DNA of 64,000 nt, from positions 22,455 to 86,454 of the forward strand of contig CAMWLC010000003.1 in the NCBI GenBank assembly GCA_947174995.1, read 5' to 3'. Shown here one piece after another: positions 26,698-35,344 of this stretch; position 1 is the stretch's first letter, and every line of letters begins with the position of its first letter. The position numbers and the translations under genes were made by a program. The stretch is from an uncultured Porphyromonadaceae bacterium. GTDB taxonomy: Bacteria > Bacteroidota > Bacteroidia > Bacteroidales > Muribaculaceae. A model generated the notes under the pieces. The model had not been told where the DNA came from. It saw nothing but the letters and a program-made list of their open reading frames with translations, and did not search any database.

Positions 26698-27348
26698 TTA
26701 CGTGAAAATCCGGACCTTGCGGTCGACTTGCAGACGGAGAGTGGCCAGGCGGTCGAACGCGGTCATTTCATGGGAGATGAGTATGACGGTGGTGTGGCGC
26801 GACACCAGCTCCATCAGGGAGTAAATGCGGTGTTCAAACTCCTTGTCCACATAGCTCAGGGGTTCGTCAAGCGCCAGCAGTTCGGGACGGCAGACGAGGG
26901 CGCGGGCCAGCAGGGTGCGCTGTAACTGGCCGCCGCTGAGCGCCCCGACAGGATGGTCGAGATAGGAGCCGATGCCCGTCATCTCCACCACCTCCTCAAA
27001 CCTCTCGCGGGCATCCGAGGGGAGGCGTCCGAATATGCCGGTCATCATGCCGGAGCGTACCGCCTCGGCAGCCGTGATAGGAAACCGCGTGTCGATGCCC
27101 GACTTCTGCGGAAGATAGCCGGTCAGGAGGCGGCGAACCCGCTCACCGTCGGCGGAGAAGTATTCCACTTTTCCCGAGATGGGCCTCAGGAGCCCGAGCA
27201 TGACGCGCATCAGGGTGGTCTTTCCGCCTCCGTTGGGTCCGGTGACGGTGACGAAAGCACCACGCTCTATGGTCAGATCGGTGTGTCTCAGTATCGGGTG
27301 GCGCTCGTATCCCGCCGTGACGTCGGATAACTTGAGGATCGGTGGCAT
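26698..27348 (-). CDS. Zinc/manganese-type ABC transporter ATP-binding protein (ZnuC-like)
   Basis: 216 residues. Walker A GPNGGGKTT (about 36-44), Q-loop in GYLPQKSG (about 77-84), signature LSGGQLQR (about 133-140), Walker B ELLALDEPL (about 152-160), and the switch His in ILISHEMT (about 190). The sequence resembles metal-type ATPases of the ZnuC/MntB group. Its 5' end overlaps the znuA-like gene by 61 bp. No ABC-3 permease gene is present next to it; the next gene is spmAB. The ATPase therefore needs a permease encoded elsewhere. Confidence 0.88.
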   Translation of the reverse strand: MPPILKLSDVTAGYERHPILRHTDLTIERGAFVTVTGPNGGGKTTLMRVMLGLLRPISGKVEYFSADGERVRRLLTGYLPQKSGIDTRFPITAAEAVRSGMMTGIFGRLPSDARERFEEVVEMTGIGSYLDHPVGALSGGQLQRTLLARALVCRPELLALDEPLSYVDKEFEHRIYSLMELVSRHTTVILISHEMTAFDRLATLRLQVDRKVRIFT

Positions 27349-28244
27349 TGGTTGATGAAAGATGATATTTGCAAAAGGGCGTCCTGCCAGTGCTCGGAGT
27401 TGAGTGGAACGGTCACGAGGGGCACGCCGAGGGTGCGTGCCGTCTCGCGTGCCCGCATCGGATCCTGCGAGGTCTCGGCCACCATGACGGCGGCTCCACG
27501 GGCCTCGCCGACCCTTCGGGCATATTCGGCGGGCGACTCCTCGGCCCCCTTGCGGCCAAGGGTGAGCTGACGCAACCCGTAGCGGCGTGCGAAATAGCTC
27601 AGCGAGGGGTGCATCATCACGAAAGCCCTCCCCCGCGAGGGGGCCAACTCGCGCATGAGCCGCGCGTCGAGCGAATCGAGGTGCTCGAGCACGGAGTCGG
27701 CGCGGTGGCGATAGAGCGCCGCGTTGGCCGGGTCTATCTCCGCCATTGCCCTCCCGATGTTGGCGACCGCTATCCGCATATTGAAAGGCGTCGTGGCCAG
27801 GTGGGGATCATAATCGTCGTGATCATGATTTCCATGCTCATCCTCTGCGTCGTGGCCATGGTGATGGTCATGATGATGCGTGTCCTCAAGGCGCGGAATC
27901 CCCTCGCCCACATTCACCAGCCGGAGCGAGGCGAAATTATGGCCGGCGGTTTCGGAGAGGTTCTCCTCGAAGCCGGGGGTGTCAAACGTGAAGAGGGCGC
28001 GGGAGGAGGCGAGGTCGCGCATTGTGGCCAGGGTCGGCTCATACGTCTCGGGATCGGCCCCGTCGGGGAGCATGGTCACCACCTCCCAACCCGGTCCGGC
28101 CACAGCCTTTGCCGCCCAGCTCAAGGGGGGCGACGTGGTCGCGAGCACCCTCCCTCCTTCACCCTCCCCGCTATTCCCGCAGGAGAGAAGGGTAAGGAGG
28201 GAGAGGGAGAGAAGGGGCGCTGTCAGGGCGCGAGTGAAAATCAT
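27288..28244 (-). CDS. Zinc-binding periplasmic lipoprotein of an ABC transporter (ZnuA-like)
   Basis: 318 residues. Signal peptide with lipobox, LLSC (Cys22). The His/Asp-rich loop typical of zinc-binding ZnuA is at about 123-142, followed by DPHLATTP (His148) as a metal ligand; further ligand regions are VMMHPSLSYFARRYGL (about 210-225) and the C-terminal part near VPLNSEHW. The usual first ligand His in the GAxPHxYEP motif is replaced: here it reads GADPETYEP (about 62-70). The C-terminal about 20 residues lie in the overlap with the ATPase gene and may be poorly constrained. It is coupled to trpS by a 4-bp overlap. Confidence 0.88.
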   Translation of the reverse strand: MIFTRALTAPLLSLSLLTLLSCGNSGEGEGGRVLATTSPPLSWAAKAVAGPGWEVVTMLPDGADPETYEPTLATMRDLASSRALFTFDTPGFEENLSETAGHNFASLRLVNVGEGIPRLEDTHHHDHHHGHDAEDEHGNHDHDDYDPHLATTPFNMRIAVANIGRAMAEIDPANAALYRHRADSVLEHLDSLDARLMRELAPSRGRAFVMMHPSLSYFARRYGLRQLTLGRKGAEESPAEYARRVGEARGAAVMVAETSQDPMRARETARTLGVPLVTVPLNSEHWQDALLQISSFINQCHRSSSYPTSRRDTSATRY

Positions 28245-29302
28245 ATCTTTCGGATGCCCATGATCTCGCGGACATCGCGCAAGGTGTCGGCTGCATACGC
28301 GCGGGCTCTTTCGGCACCCTGCGCCACAACCTTCGAGAGATACTCGTCATTGTCGCGGATGTCGAGTATGCGCTGACGGATGGGCGCCACGATGGTCTCC
28401 AGGTCGGCGGCGAGCTGCTTCTTCATATCGCCGTATCTGATGGAGCAGTCGGCGTAAGCATCGCGGTAGTGGGCCACGACCTCGGGCTTGCTTGCCAGTT
28501 CCATGAGGGTGAAGAGATTCTCCACAGGTTGCGACACGGGCTGGTTGGGTTCCTTGGGTCCCTCGTCGGTCACGGCTCTCATCACCTTCTTGCGCAGCGT
28601 CTTCTCGTCATCGGCCAGATAGAGGCAATTGCCCTCGCTCTTGCCCATCTTGCCGGAGCCGTCGAGTCCGGGCACCTTGATGGCCGCGGAGCCGAAATTG
28701 AAATTGACCGGTTCGCCGAAATAGTCCACGCCGTAGAAAGAATTGAAGCGGCGTGCGAAGCGGCGTGTCAGCTCGAGGTGCTGCTCCTGGTCCTTGCCCA
28801 CGGGTACGAAATCGGCCTTGTGGATGAGAATATCCACGGCCATGAGGGTAGGATAGGTGAGCAGGCCCGCATTGACGCGGCCGTTGTTGGAGGAATTGCC
28901 GATGATATCCTTCTCTATCTCCTCGCCGTCGCCGGAGAGGCCGAGGGCCTTGCGTGCCTTGTCCTTGAAGGAGGCGGTGCGCATCAGTTCGCCGATGCCC
29001 ACGTGCATATTGAGCAGCAGATACATCTCGGAGATCTCGGGCACGTCGCTCTGCACGTAGATGGTGTTCTTCTCCGGGTCGAGACCGGCGGCGATATACT
29101 CCGCAAGCACTGCCTTCACGCTCTCGTGGAGGGCCTTGGGATCGGGATTTGTGGTCAGCGCGTGAAGGTCGGCGATGAAATATCGGGTGTCGTAGTCATC
29201 CTGCATCCTCACGAAGTTGCGTAGCGCTCCGAAATAATTACCGAGGTGGAGGTTGCCGGTGGAGCGAATGCCGGAGACCACTATCTTTTTCTTTTCTTCC
29301 AT
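28241..29302 (-). CDS. trpS: Tryptophan-tRNA ligase
   Basis: 353 residues, class I. The HIGH-type motif appears as STGNLHLGNY (about 14-23) and the KMSKS-type motif as GKMGKSEGN (about 215-223). Charges tRNA-Trp. First gene of an operon in which znuA starts inside its stop codon (4-bp overlap), followed by znuC and spmAB. A candidate -7 box lies at 29316-29323, only 14 bp before the start codon, so the leader would be very short. Confidence 0.97.
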   Translation of the reverse strand: MEEKKKIVVSGIRSTGNLHLGNYFGALRNFVRMQDDYDTRYFIADLHALTTNPDPKALHESVKAVLAEYIAAGLDPEKNTIYVQSDVPEISEMYLLLNMHVGIGELMRTASFKDKARKALGLSGDGEEIEKDIIGNSSNNGRVNAGLLTYPTLMAVDILIHKADFVPVGKDQEQHLELTRRFARRFNSFYGVDYFGEPVNFNFGSAAIKVPGLDGSGKMGKSEGNCLYLADDEKTLRKKVMRAVTDEGPKEPNQPVSQPVENLFTLMELASKPEVVAHYRDAYADCSIRYGDMKKQLAADLETIVAPIRQRILDIRDNDEYLSKVVAQGAERARAYAADTLRDVREIMGIRKI

Positions 29303-29307
29303 ATCTT

Positions 29308-29336
29308 TAAGTATTCAAATTTAAGCTATACTATCA
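29308..29336 (-). repeat. Dispersed AT-rich repeat upstream of trpS, with a candidate -7 box
   Basis: On the minus strand TAAATTTG (29316-29323) matches the Bacteroidota -7 consensus. The 28 bp from about 29314 share 24 positions with a sequence at 63959-63986, so this may be a recurring promoter module rather than chance. Confidence 0.4.
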
Positions 29337-29382
29337 AAAGTTTGAATTTTCTTTGAGGTAATTGAGGCCGGGCGCAATGCGG

Positions 29383-29892
29383 TCACCATCGGTAGGGGTA
29401 GAGCGCGGCCGCATGATCCCGCGCCCGGGAGAGGCGGAGCGCCAGGCCCTCCCCCTCAGGGTCGGGGGTGCCGTCGGGATTGTCCGGAAACGCCTGTTCG
29501 AGATAGAGCGCGGCGGTGTCGATATGCTTATGCAGCGAGGTGCGGTAGGAGAGGCGGCGCCATCGCGTGTCGAGCCAATCGGCCTGTGTCTCGGCCACAT
29601 GGATGAGGAGATCCGCCACGGGGACGCGGTCAAACACCATGGTCGTGAAATCCTTGACAATCTTGTTGAGATCCGTGAGGGAGGGGCGTCGGCGCGGGCG
29701 GTCGGGGGAGGTGAAAAACACCTTCTCAACCCCCTTGCGGGCCTTCTCCAGCGCCTTTTGTGCATCCGGCTCCTGCCAGAACTCGAGATACTCGCGGGCA
29801 TCCTTGCGGGCGTCATACAGCTCGAGCACCATCTCGGCCATCTGTTCCGCCGGCATCTCCGCCAGAATCTTCTTCAACCGCGCCCTGCTCAT
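29383..29892 (-). CDS. DUF6155-family cytoplasmic protein
   Basis: 169 residues from the ATG at 29892, which overlaps the stop of the preceding gene as ATGA. A much longer frame upstream is the shadow of that gene. The protein begins with MSRARLKKILAEMPAEQM and is largely helical and charged (DARKDAREYLEFWQEPD, LNKIVKDFTTMVFDRVPVADLLIHV), ending in ALYPYRW. I recognise it as the DUF6155 type, widespread in Bacteroidales with no known function. No signal peptide or catalytic motif. It is third in a valS - GHL10 glycosidase - DUF6155 run. Confidence 0.75.
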   Translation of the reverse strand: MSRARLKKILAEMPAEQMAEMVLELYDARKDAREYLEFWQEPDAQKALEKARKGVEKVFFTSPDRPRRRPSLTDLNKIVKDFTTMVFDRVPVADLLIHVAETQADWLDTRWRRLSYRTSLHKHIDTAALYLEQAFPDNPDGTPDPEGEGLALRLSRARDHAAALYPYRW

Positions 29893-31448
29893 TTGTGGAT
29901 GGATATTGTCGCGGGCGCGGACTCGCGGTTCATGCGGTCGAGGGCCGTCACAGCAAAGCGCAGACGAGTCGCCTCCTCCGCGCTGTCGGCCACCTTCACC
30001 CGCGAGTGGGGAGTGAGGAGGGTGAGGGTGCCGGGGGTGTCGATGTCTGCCTCCTCGTCGGGGAAGAAGATATAGATGCCATATCTCACCACATCCTCCC
30101 CCTTGGCCGGCACGCTGACCTTCGCCCCGGGCTTCACACCGGCGGGGAGCGCCCCGGGCTGACCGGGGACGGTGCGTGCCGGAGACCAGGAGAGCCACAC
30201 TCCGTCGGATGTGGTCTCGAGCTTAAGGCCGGAGGGGGCGGCGGGGCGGCGCGAGGCGTCTCCCCATGCCGGGGGAAGGGCAGGATCGGCCTGATAGTTT
30301 ACCGCGAGGGAATCGAGCACACCCTTGTAATTGTCCGTCACCCAGTATCCGTGCCACCACACGTTACCCTTCACATTGGGCAGCGAGCGCGACAGCCCGA
30401 TCTTAGTGCCGAGTTCATTGGGGCGCTTCGCCTTGGGGTCGGGTGTGTCCATGGTGCGCTTGGTGTCCTGGCCAATGTAGAGCTGCACCTTGGGATTCAC
30501 GTGGTCGTTCCACCAGTGTGCCAGATGGCGGCTCGGGGCTGCCTTCATGTCGAGGGTCCAGTAGAGCTGCGGGGCGAGATAATCCACCCATCCCTTGTCT
30601 GCCCAGAGGAGCACGTCGGCGTAAAGGTCGTCGTAATTCTGAAGGCCGCTGGAATTGGAGCCCCTCGGATCGGAGGCCTTGTTGCGCCAGATGCCGAATG
30701 GCGAGACTCCAAAACGCACCCAGGGCTTCGTGGCGCGTATCGTCTTGTGGAGCTGCTCGATGAGAAGATCCACATTGTGGCGGCGCCAGTCGTTGCGGGG
30801 CATAGTGCCTCCGAAGCGGTCGTAGCTCATCTTGTCGTTCTGAAACTTCTGTCCGTTGGCGGGGTAGGGGTAGAAATAATCGTCGATATGGATGGCATCC
30901 ACGTCATAACGGCGCGTGATGTCGGCCACGACGTCGCAGATGTAGTCGCGATTTTCGGGATATGCGGGGTCGAAAAAGGTCTGCCCGTTGAATTTCACGA
31001 ATCTCTCGGGGTGGCGGTGAGATATATGGTCGATGGGGAGCACCTCCTTGGGATTGGATGTCACGCGGTAGGGATTGAGCCATGCATGAAACTCCATGCC
31101 CCTCTCGTGGGCCTCGCGGATGGTGAACTCCATGGGGTCCCAGGGAGTGGCGGGAGCCTTGCCGCGCCGTCCGGCCAGCCATGCGGTCCAGGGTTCGATG
31201 TCCGACTCATACATGGCATCGGCCGTGGGGCGCACCTGGAATATAACCGCATTGCATCCGGCCTCCTTGAGCCTGTCGAGCTGCCGGCGGATATACTCCT
31301 TGTTCTGCTCGGTGTTCTTACCCTGGTATTGCGACTGCCCGATGATATGGAGCCATGCGCCCCGGAACTCCCTTTTAGGGGAGTCCGAGGCGAATGAGGA
31401 GACTATCGCTCCGGCTATGAGGGAGATGATGATGAGAAGTCTTTTCAT
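29889..31448 (-). CDS. Secreted GHL10/DUF187-family glycoside hydrolase-like protein
   Basis: 519 residues. Signal peptide (about 1-20, SSFAS). The TIM-barrel domain (about 28-330) has the family blocks FRGAWLHIIGQSQ, AGCNAVIFQVRPTADAMYES, MEFHAWLNPYRV and DAIHIDDYFYPYP, the last holding likely catalytic acids. A C-terminal fibronectin-III-like region (about 400-515) follows. Family members such as E. coli DigH cleave denuded peptidoglycan glycan strands; by analogy this protein acts on cell-wall glycan in the periplasm. It starts 10 nt after valS and is coupled to the DUF6155 gene. Confidence 0.9.
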   Translation of the reverse strand: MKRLLIIISLIAGAIVSSFASDSPKREFRGAWLHIIGQSQYQGKNTEQNKEYIRRQLDRLKEAGCNAVIFQVRPTADAMYESDIEPWTAWLAGRRGKAPATPWDPMEFTIREAHERGMEFHAWLNPYRVTSNPKEVLPIDHISHRHPERFVKFNGQTFFDPAYPENRDYICDVVADITRRYDVDAIHIDDYFYPYPANGQKFQNDKMSYDRFGGTMPRNDWRRHNVDLLIEQLHKTIRATKPWVRFGVSPFGIWRNKASDPRGSNSSGLQNYDDLYADVLLWADKGWVDYLAPQLYWTLDMKAAPSRHLAHWWNDHVNPKVQLYIGQDTKRTMDTPDPKAKRPNELGTKIGLSRSLPNVKGNVWWHGYWVTDNYKGVLDSLAVNYQADPALPPAWGDASRRPAAPSGLKLETTSDGVWLSWSPARTVPGQPGALPAGVKPGAKVSVPAKGEDVVRYGIYIFFPDEEADIDTPGTLTLLTPHSRVKVADSAEEATRLRFAVTALDRMNRESAPATISIHK

Positions 31449-31458
31449 TCAGTGTCCA

Positions 31459-34158
31459 TTACTTGGAAGAGGGGGACTTCAAGGCCTTCAGCGCGGACTC
31501 GATGGCCGCGATTTTCTCCTTGGCGTCAGACTGTTTCTTTCGCTCGAGAGCCACTACGGCCTCGGGGGCGTTGGCCACGAAGCGCTCGTTGGAGAGCTTC
31601 TTCTCCACGCCGGCGAGGAATCCGGTGTAGCGCTTCAGGTCGGCCTCGAGTTTTGCGATCTCGGCCTCGACATCGATGTTGCCCTCCAGGGGGATGGAGT
31701 ATTCCACGGCTCCGGCGATAAACGCGGCGGCAGTCGGCGACTTCTCCTCCACGGCGCGGATCACGTCGATATTTCCCATCTTGCTGATCACGGCGTCGAG
31801 AGTGGCGTCATGCGCCCCCTTGACGTTGAGTTCGAGTGTGTCCTTGTTGGGAATCTGACGCTGTTTGCGGATGGTGCGTATGCCGGCCACCACCTCCTTG
31901 AGGTGCTCGAAGCGGGAGAGCACGGCGGGGTCGAAACTGCCCGGTTCGGGGAGACGCGCGTACATGATGCTCTCACCCTCGCGGCGCTCGTAGAGATGCT
32001 GCCAGAGCTCTTCGGTGATGAAGGGCATGAAGGGGTGGAGCATCTTGAGGAGGGTGTCGAAGAAGGAGAGCGTCGCGTCATACGTGGCGCGGTCCATCGG
32101 GGAGCCGAATGCGGGCTTCACGACCTCGAGATACCACGACGAGAACTCGTCCCAGAAGAGGCGGTAGAGGGCCATCAGGGCTTCGGATATGCGGTATTTC
32201 CCCATGAGGTCCTCCATCTCGGCGAGGGTGTCGGAGAGGCGGGCCTCAAACCACTCCACAGCGAGGCGCGAGGCCTCGGGGGCCGGGGTGTCGGCCACCT
32301 CCCAACCCTTTACGAGGCGGAAAGCGTTCCAGATCTTGTTGCAGAAATTGCGTCCCTGCTCCACGAGGGCGTCGTCATACATGATATCGTGTCCGGCGGG
32401 GGCGGCGAGCATCAGGCCCATGCGCACGCCGTCGGCGCCGAAGCGCTCGATGAGGTCAAGGGGATCAGGGGAGTTACCGAGCGACTTTGACATCTTGCGG
32501 CCTATCTTGTCGCGCACGATGCCGGTGAAATACACGTTGTCGAAGGGCTGCTTGCCGACATACTCGTATCCGGCCATGATCATGCGGGCCACCCAGAAGA
32601 AGATGATGTCCGGGCCGGTGACGAGCGTGGCGGTCGGGTAATAATAGTCAATCTCGGGATTGCCGGGATTGTTGATGCCGTCGAAGAGGGTGATGGGCCA
32701 GAGCCAGGAGGAGAACCAGGTGTCGAGCGCTCCGGGGTCCTGGGTCAGATCCTCCATTTTCATGTCGGGATTTCCCGTGGCCTCGCGGGCCTTTTCGAGA
32801 GCTTCCTCGGGAGTGGGAGCCACGACGAAGGCCTCCTCATCCGTGCCGTTGTCGTAGAAGTAGGCCGGGATGCGGTGTCCCCACCAGAGCTGACGGCTGA
32901 TACACCAGTCCTTGATGTTCTCGAGCCACACGCGATATGTGTTCTTGTATTTCTCCGGCACGAAGCGGATGATGTCGTCCATGACGGGAGCAAGGGAGAT
33001 TTTTGCGAAGTGCTCCATTTTGACGAACCACTGCAGCGAGAGTCTCGGCTCGATAGGCACCTTGGTGCGCTCCGAGAGGCCCACGTTGTTGACGTAATCC
33101 TCCACCTTCTCGAGCAGGCCGGCCTTCGCGAGGTCTTCGGATATTGCCTTGCGGCAGTCAAAACGGTCCATGCCGACATATAGGCCGGCCGCTTCCGCTA
33201 TGGTGCCGTCCTCGTTGAGCATGTCGATAGTGTCGAGGTTGTGGGTCTTGCCCAGCTCGTAGTCGTTTTTGTCATGTGCGGGAGTCACCTTGAGGCATCC
33301 GGTGCCGAAGTCGATCTCCACATACCGGTCTTCGATGACAGGAATTTCGCGCCCCACGAGAGGCACGATGACGCGGCGTCCCTTGAGCCATGCGTTCTTG
33401 GGATCCTTGGGGTTGATGCACATGGCGGTGTCGCCCATGATGGTCTCGGGGCGCGTGGTGGCCACCACGGCATAGTGGCGCCCCTCGGCGTCGGTGTGGA
33501 CCACGCTCCCCACCGGCGCGTCGAGAGTGTCAGGCTCCTGCGCGAGATAATACTTTAGATAGTAGAGTTTGGACTGCTCCTCCTCGAAGAAGACCTCGTC
33601 GTCGGAGAGGGCGGTGCGGTTCTGGGGATCCCAGTTCACCATTCTCAGTCCGCGGTAGATGAGTCCCTTGTCATAGAGGTCGCAGAACACCTTCGTCACG
33701 GCCTCGCTCCGGGAGGGGTCCATGGTGAAGGCTGTGCGCTCCCAGTCGCAGGAGGCACCGAGTTTGCGGAGCTGCTGAAGGATTATCCCCCCATGCTTTT
33801 CCGTCCACTCCCAGGCGTGCTTGAGAAACTCCTCGCGCGTGAGGTCAGTCTTCTTGATACCCTCGGAGGCGAGTTTGGCTATCACCTTCGTTTCGGTGGA
33901 GATTGAGGCGTGGTCGGTGCCGGGCACCCAGAGGGCGTTTTTGCCCTGCATGCGGGCGCGTCTGACGAGGATGTCCTGGATGGTGTTGTTGAGCATGTGG
34001 CCCATGTGGAGCACACCGGTCACGTTCGGTGGCGGGATGACGATGCAGTAGGGTTCGCGGCCGTCCGGCTCGGAATGGAAGAGCTTGTGTTCCATCCAGT
34101 AGGAATACCATTTGTCCTCCACCTCGGAGGGGTTGTATTTGGGGGCTAAATCTAACAT
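31459..34158 (-). CDS. valS: Valine-tRNA ligase
   Basis: 899 residues, class I. HIGH-type motif [14 protein letters not shown] (about 41-54), editing domain (about 190-340), KMSKS motif in [14 protein letters not shown] (about 535-548), anticodon domain, and a C-terminal coiled coil (about 830-895, [14 protein letters not shown]..). All expected parts present. Charges tRNA-Val and hydrolyses mischarged Thr. Followed after 10 nt by the GHL10 gene. The short 53-bp upstream gap contains a REP-like palindrome. Confidence 0.97.
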   Translation of the reverse strand: MLDLAPKYNPSEVEDKWYSYWMEHKLFHSEPDGREPYCIVIPPPNVTGVLHMGHMLNNTIQDILVRRARMQGKNALWVPGTDHASISTETKVIAKLASEGIKKTDLTREEFLKHAWEWTEKHGGIILQQLRKLGASCDWERTAFTMDPSRSEAVTKVFCDLYDKGLIYRGLRMVNWDPQNRTALSDDEVFFEEEQSKLYYLKYYLAQEPDTLDAPVGSVVHTDAEGRHYAVVATTRPETIMGDTAMCINPKDPKNAWLKGRRVIVPLVGREIPVIEDRYVEIDFGTGCLKVTPAHDKNDYELGKTHNLDTIDMLNEDGTIAEAAGLYVGMDRFDCRKAISEDLAKAGLLEKVEDYVNNVGLSERTKVPIEPRLSLQWFVKMEHFAKISLAPVMDDIIRFVPEKYKNTYRVWLENIKDWCISRQLWWGHRIPAYFYDNGTDEEAFVVAPTPEEALEKAREATGNPDMKMEDLTQDPGALDTWFSSWLWPITLFDGINNPGNPEIDYYYPTATLVTGPDIIFFWVARMIMAGYEYVGKQPFDNVYFTGIVRDKIGRKMSKSLGNSPDPLDLIERFGADGVRMGLMLAAPAGHDIMYDDALVEQGRNFCNKIWNAFRLVKGWEVADTPAPEASRLAVEWFEARLSDTLAEMEDLMGKYRISEALMALYRLFWDEFSSWYLEVVKPAFGSPMDRATYDATLSFFDTLLKMLHPFMPFITEELWQHLYERREGESIMYARLPEPGSFDPAVLSRFEHLKEVVAGIRTIRKQRQIPNKDTLELNVKGAHDATLDAVISKMGNIDVIRAVEEKSPTAAAFIAGAVEYSIPLEGNIDVEAEIAKLEADLKRYTGFLAGVEKKLSNERFVANAPEAVVALERKKQSDAKEKIAAIESALKALKSPSSK

Positions 34159-34176
34159 ACTGTTTATTTTCTTTGT

Positions 34177-34200
34177 GGACGTGGCGATCCACGTCCCTAC
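34177..34200. repeat. Dispersed REP-like palindrome, copy 2
   Basis: GGACGTGG (34177-34184) pairs with CCACGTCC (34189-34196) around a 4-nt loop, followed by CTAC. In reverse complement it reads GTAGGGACGTGG.., nearly the same as 25308-25331. Confidence 0.6.
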
Positions 34201-34211
34201 GTTATTGTCGA

Positions 34212-34979
34212 TTATTTTGTTTTTTCGATGCCGAGGCCGAAGAGGGCGTAGTCGTAAAAGACCGGGTCATCGGGGCGGAATTTCCTCAGGGCATCGGTGA
34301 TGATTTCCGTGGAGCGACGGTCGGCTGCCTTGCGGTCGAGTAGGCCGAGTTCGCGCGCGGTGTTGCCGACATGGACGTCGAGGGGGATGTAGAGTCTGCT
34401 TTTCGGTATGGATTTCCACACCCCCATGTCCACTATACCGTCATCCCTGACGAGCCATCGGAGCGCCATGTTGACGCGTTTCAGGGCGGTGGTCTTCATG
34501 TTGCCCGGGAGGGTGCGCGTGCAGGAGATGCCGCCGTTGGCGTCGGCGCAGAGGGCGTTGAGCCTCTCCACGAGGAGCCAGGCCGGGGCCTTGGAGTCGC
34601 CGCATCCCATGGCGGCGGCGAAGGCGTCGAGCGAGCCGTAGCGTGTGTAGACCTCCCTGAGTCCGCGCAACAGATGACGCAGATGCTGCGAGAAGAGGGT
34701 GCGGTGGATGTTCAGTCCGTCGGGGAGATCCTCGTAGCCCCGGTCGAGCACGTAGTCGAGGGGCCGGTTGTCCATCAGGGAGAGGAGACGGTCGGCGTCA
34801 CGGCATATCATCTTGCGGTTGCCCCAGGCTATGATGGCCGAAAGGAGAGCCGCTATCTCGATGTCGGGCAACGACTCGAAGCGGCGGGGAAACTGCACCG
34901 GGTCATCGGCTATGAAGGCCGGAGAATTGATGCGCGTCGCCTCGCTGTCAAGAAGATCTTTCAGGTCGTTCTGCGTCAT
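34212..34979 (-). CDS. TIGR02757-family protein (DUF2400)
   Basis: 255 residues. Characteristic blocks are [20 protein letters not shown] and [11 protein letters not shown] at the N-terminus, [18 protein letters not shown] in the middle, [16 protein letters not shown], and [10 protein letters not shown] at the C-terminus. The fold is predicted to be related to helix-hairpin-helix DNA glycosylases, but no activity is established for the family. Cytoplasmic. It is last in the run starting with glyS, 24 nt after a small lipoprotein gene. Confidence 0.9.
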   Translation of the reverse strand: MTQNDLKDLLDSEATRINSPAFIADDPVQFPRRFESLPDIEIAALLSAIIAWGNRKMICRDADRLLSLMDNRPLDYVLDRGYEDLPDGLNIHRTLFSQHLRHLLRGLREVYTRYGSLDAFAAAMGCGDSKAPAWLLVERLNALCADANGGISCTRTLPGNMKTTALKRVNMALRWLVRDDGIVDMGVWKSIPKSRLYIPLDVHVGNTARELGLLDRKAADRRSTEIITDALRKFRPDDPVFYDYALFGLGIEKTK

Positions 34980-35003
34980 ATATCCTGCGTTATATATCCT
35001 GCG

Positions 35004-35342
35004 TCATTTCGAGTCCCCGGCTTCGGTTTTGCGGCGTTTCAGCACCGTCCTGACGGTGCTGTCGAAAGCGGCGTCGTAGGTCTTGGAGAGCTCGGGATGT
35101 CCCCGGGCAGCGAATATCGCCTCGGCGGAATCCTTGAGGACCCCGGCCGCTTCGGCCAAGGAGAGGGTGTCAGGCCATTCGCGGTTGATTATCGCCCTTG
35201 CATCGTTACGCGCACTCATCCTCGCCCTCTCCTCAGGGGAGGTTTCCTCTCCAGCCCCCGTGCAGGAGCAGAGGGGGAGGAGAGCAAGGAGGAGAGTAAG
35301 GAGAGGGAGATGGGTGAAGATGCGTGCGTGATTGAGTTTCAT
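35004..35342 (-). CDS. Small lipoprotein of unknown function
   Basis: 112 residues from the ATG at 35342, which gives a proper signal peptide (HLPLLTLLLALLPLCSC) with a lipobox ending in Cys; a longer frame start at 35420 would put the signal inside the protein. The mature part is a short, charged, helical region (ERARMSARNDARAIINREWPD, ending LKRRKTEAGDSK). No family recognised. It starts 2 nt after the S9 peptidase stop codon and is presumably coupled to it. Confidence 0.7.
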   Translation of the reverse strand: MKLNHARIFTHLPLLTLLLALLPLCSCTGAGEETSPEERARMSARNDARAIINREWPDTLSLAEAAGVLKDSAEAIFAARGHPELSKTYDAAFDSTVRTVLKRRKTEAGDSK

Positions 35343-35344
35343 TT

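Noticed and set aside
29383..30198. Longer 271-residue version of the DUF6155 gene
   Set aside because: The first about 100 residues are an arginine- and proline-rich shadow of the GHL10 gene; the ATG at 29892 overlaps the upstream stop codon and begins the conserved part.
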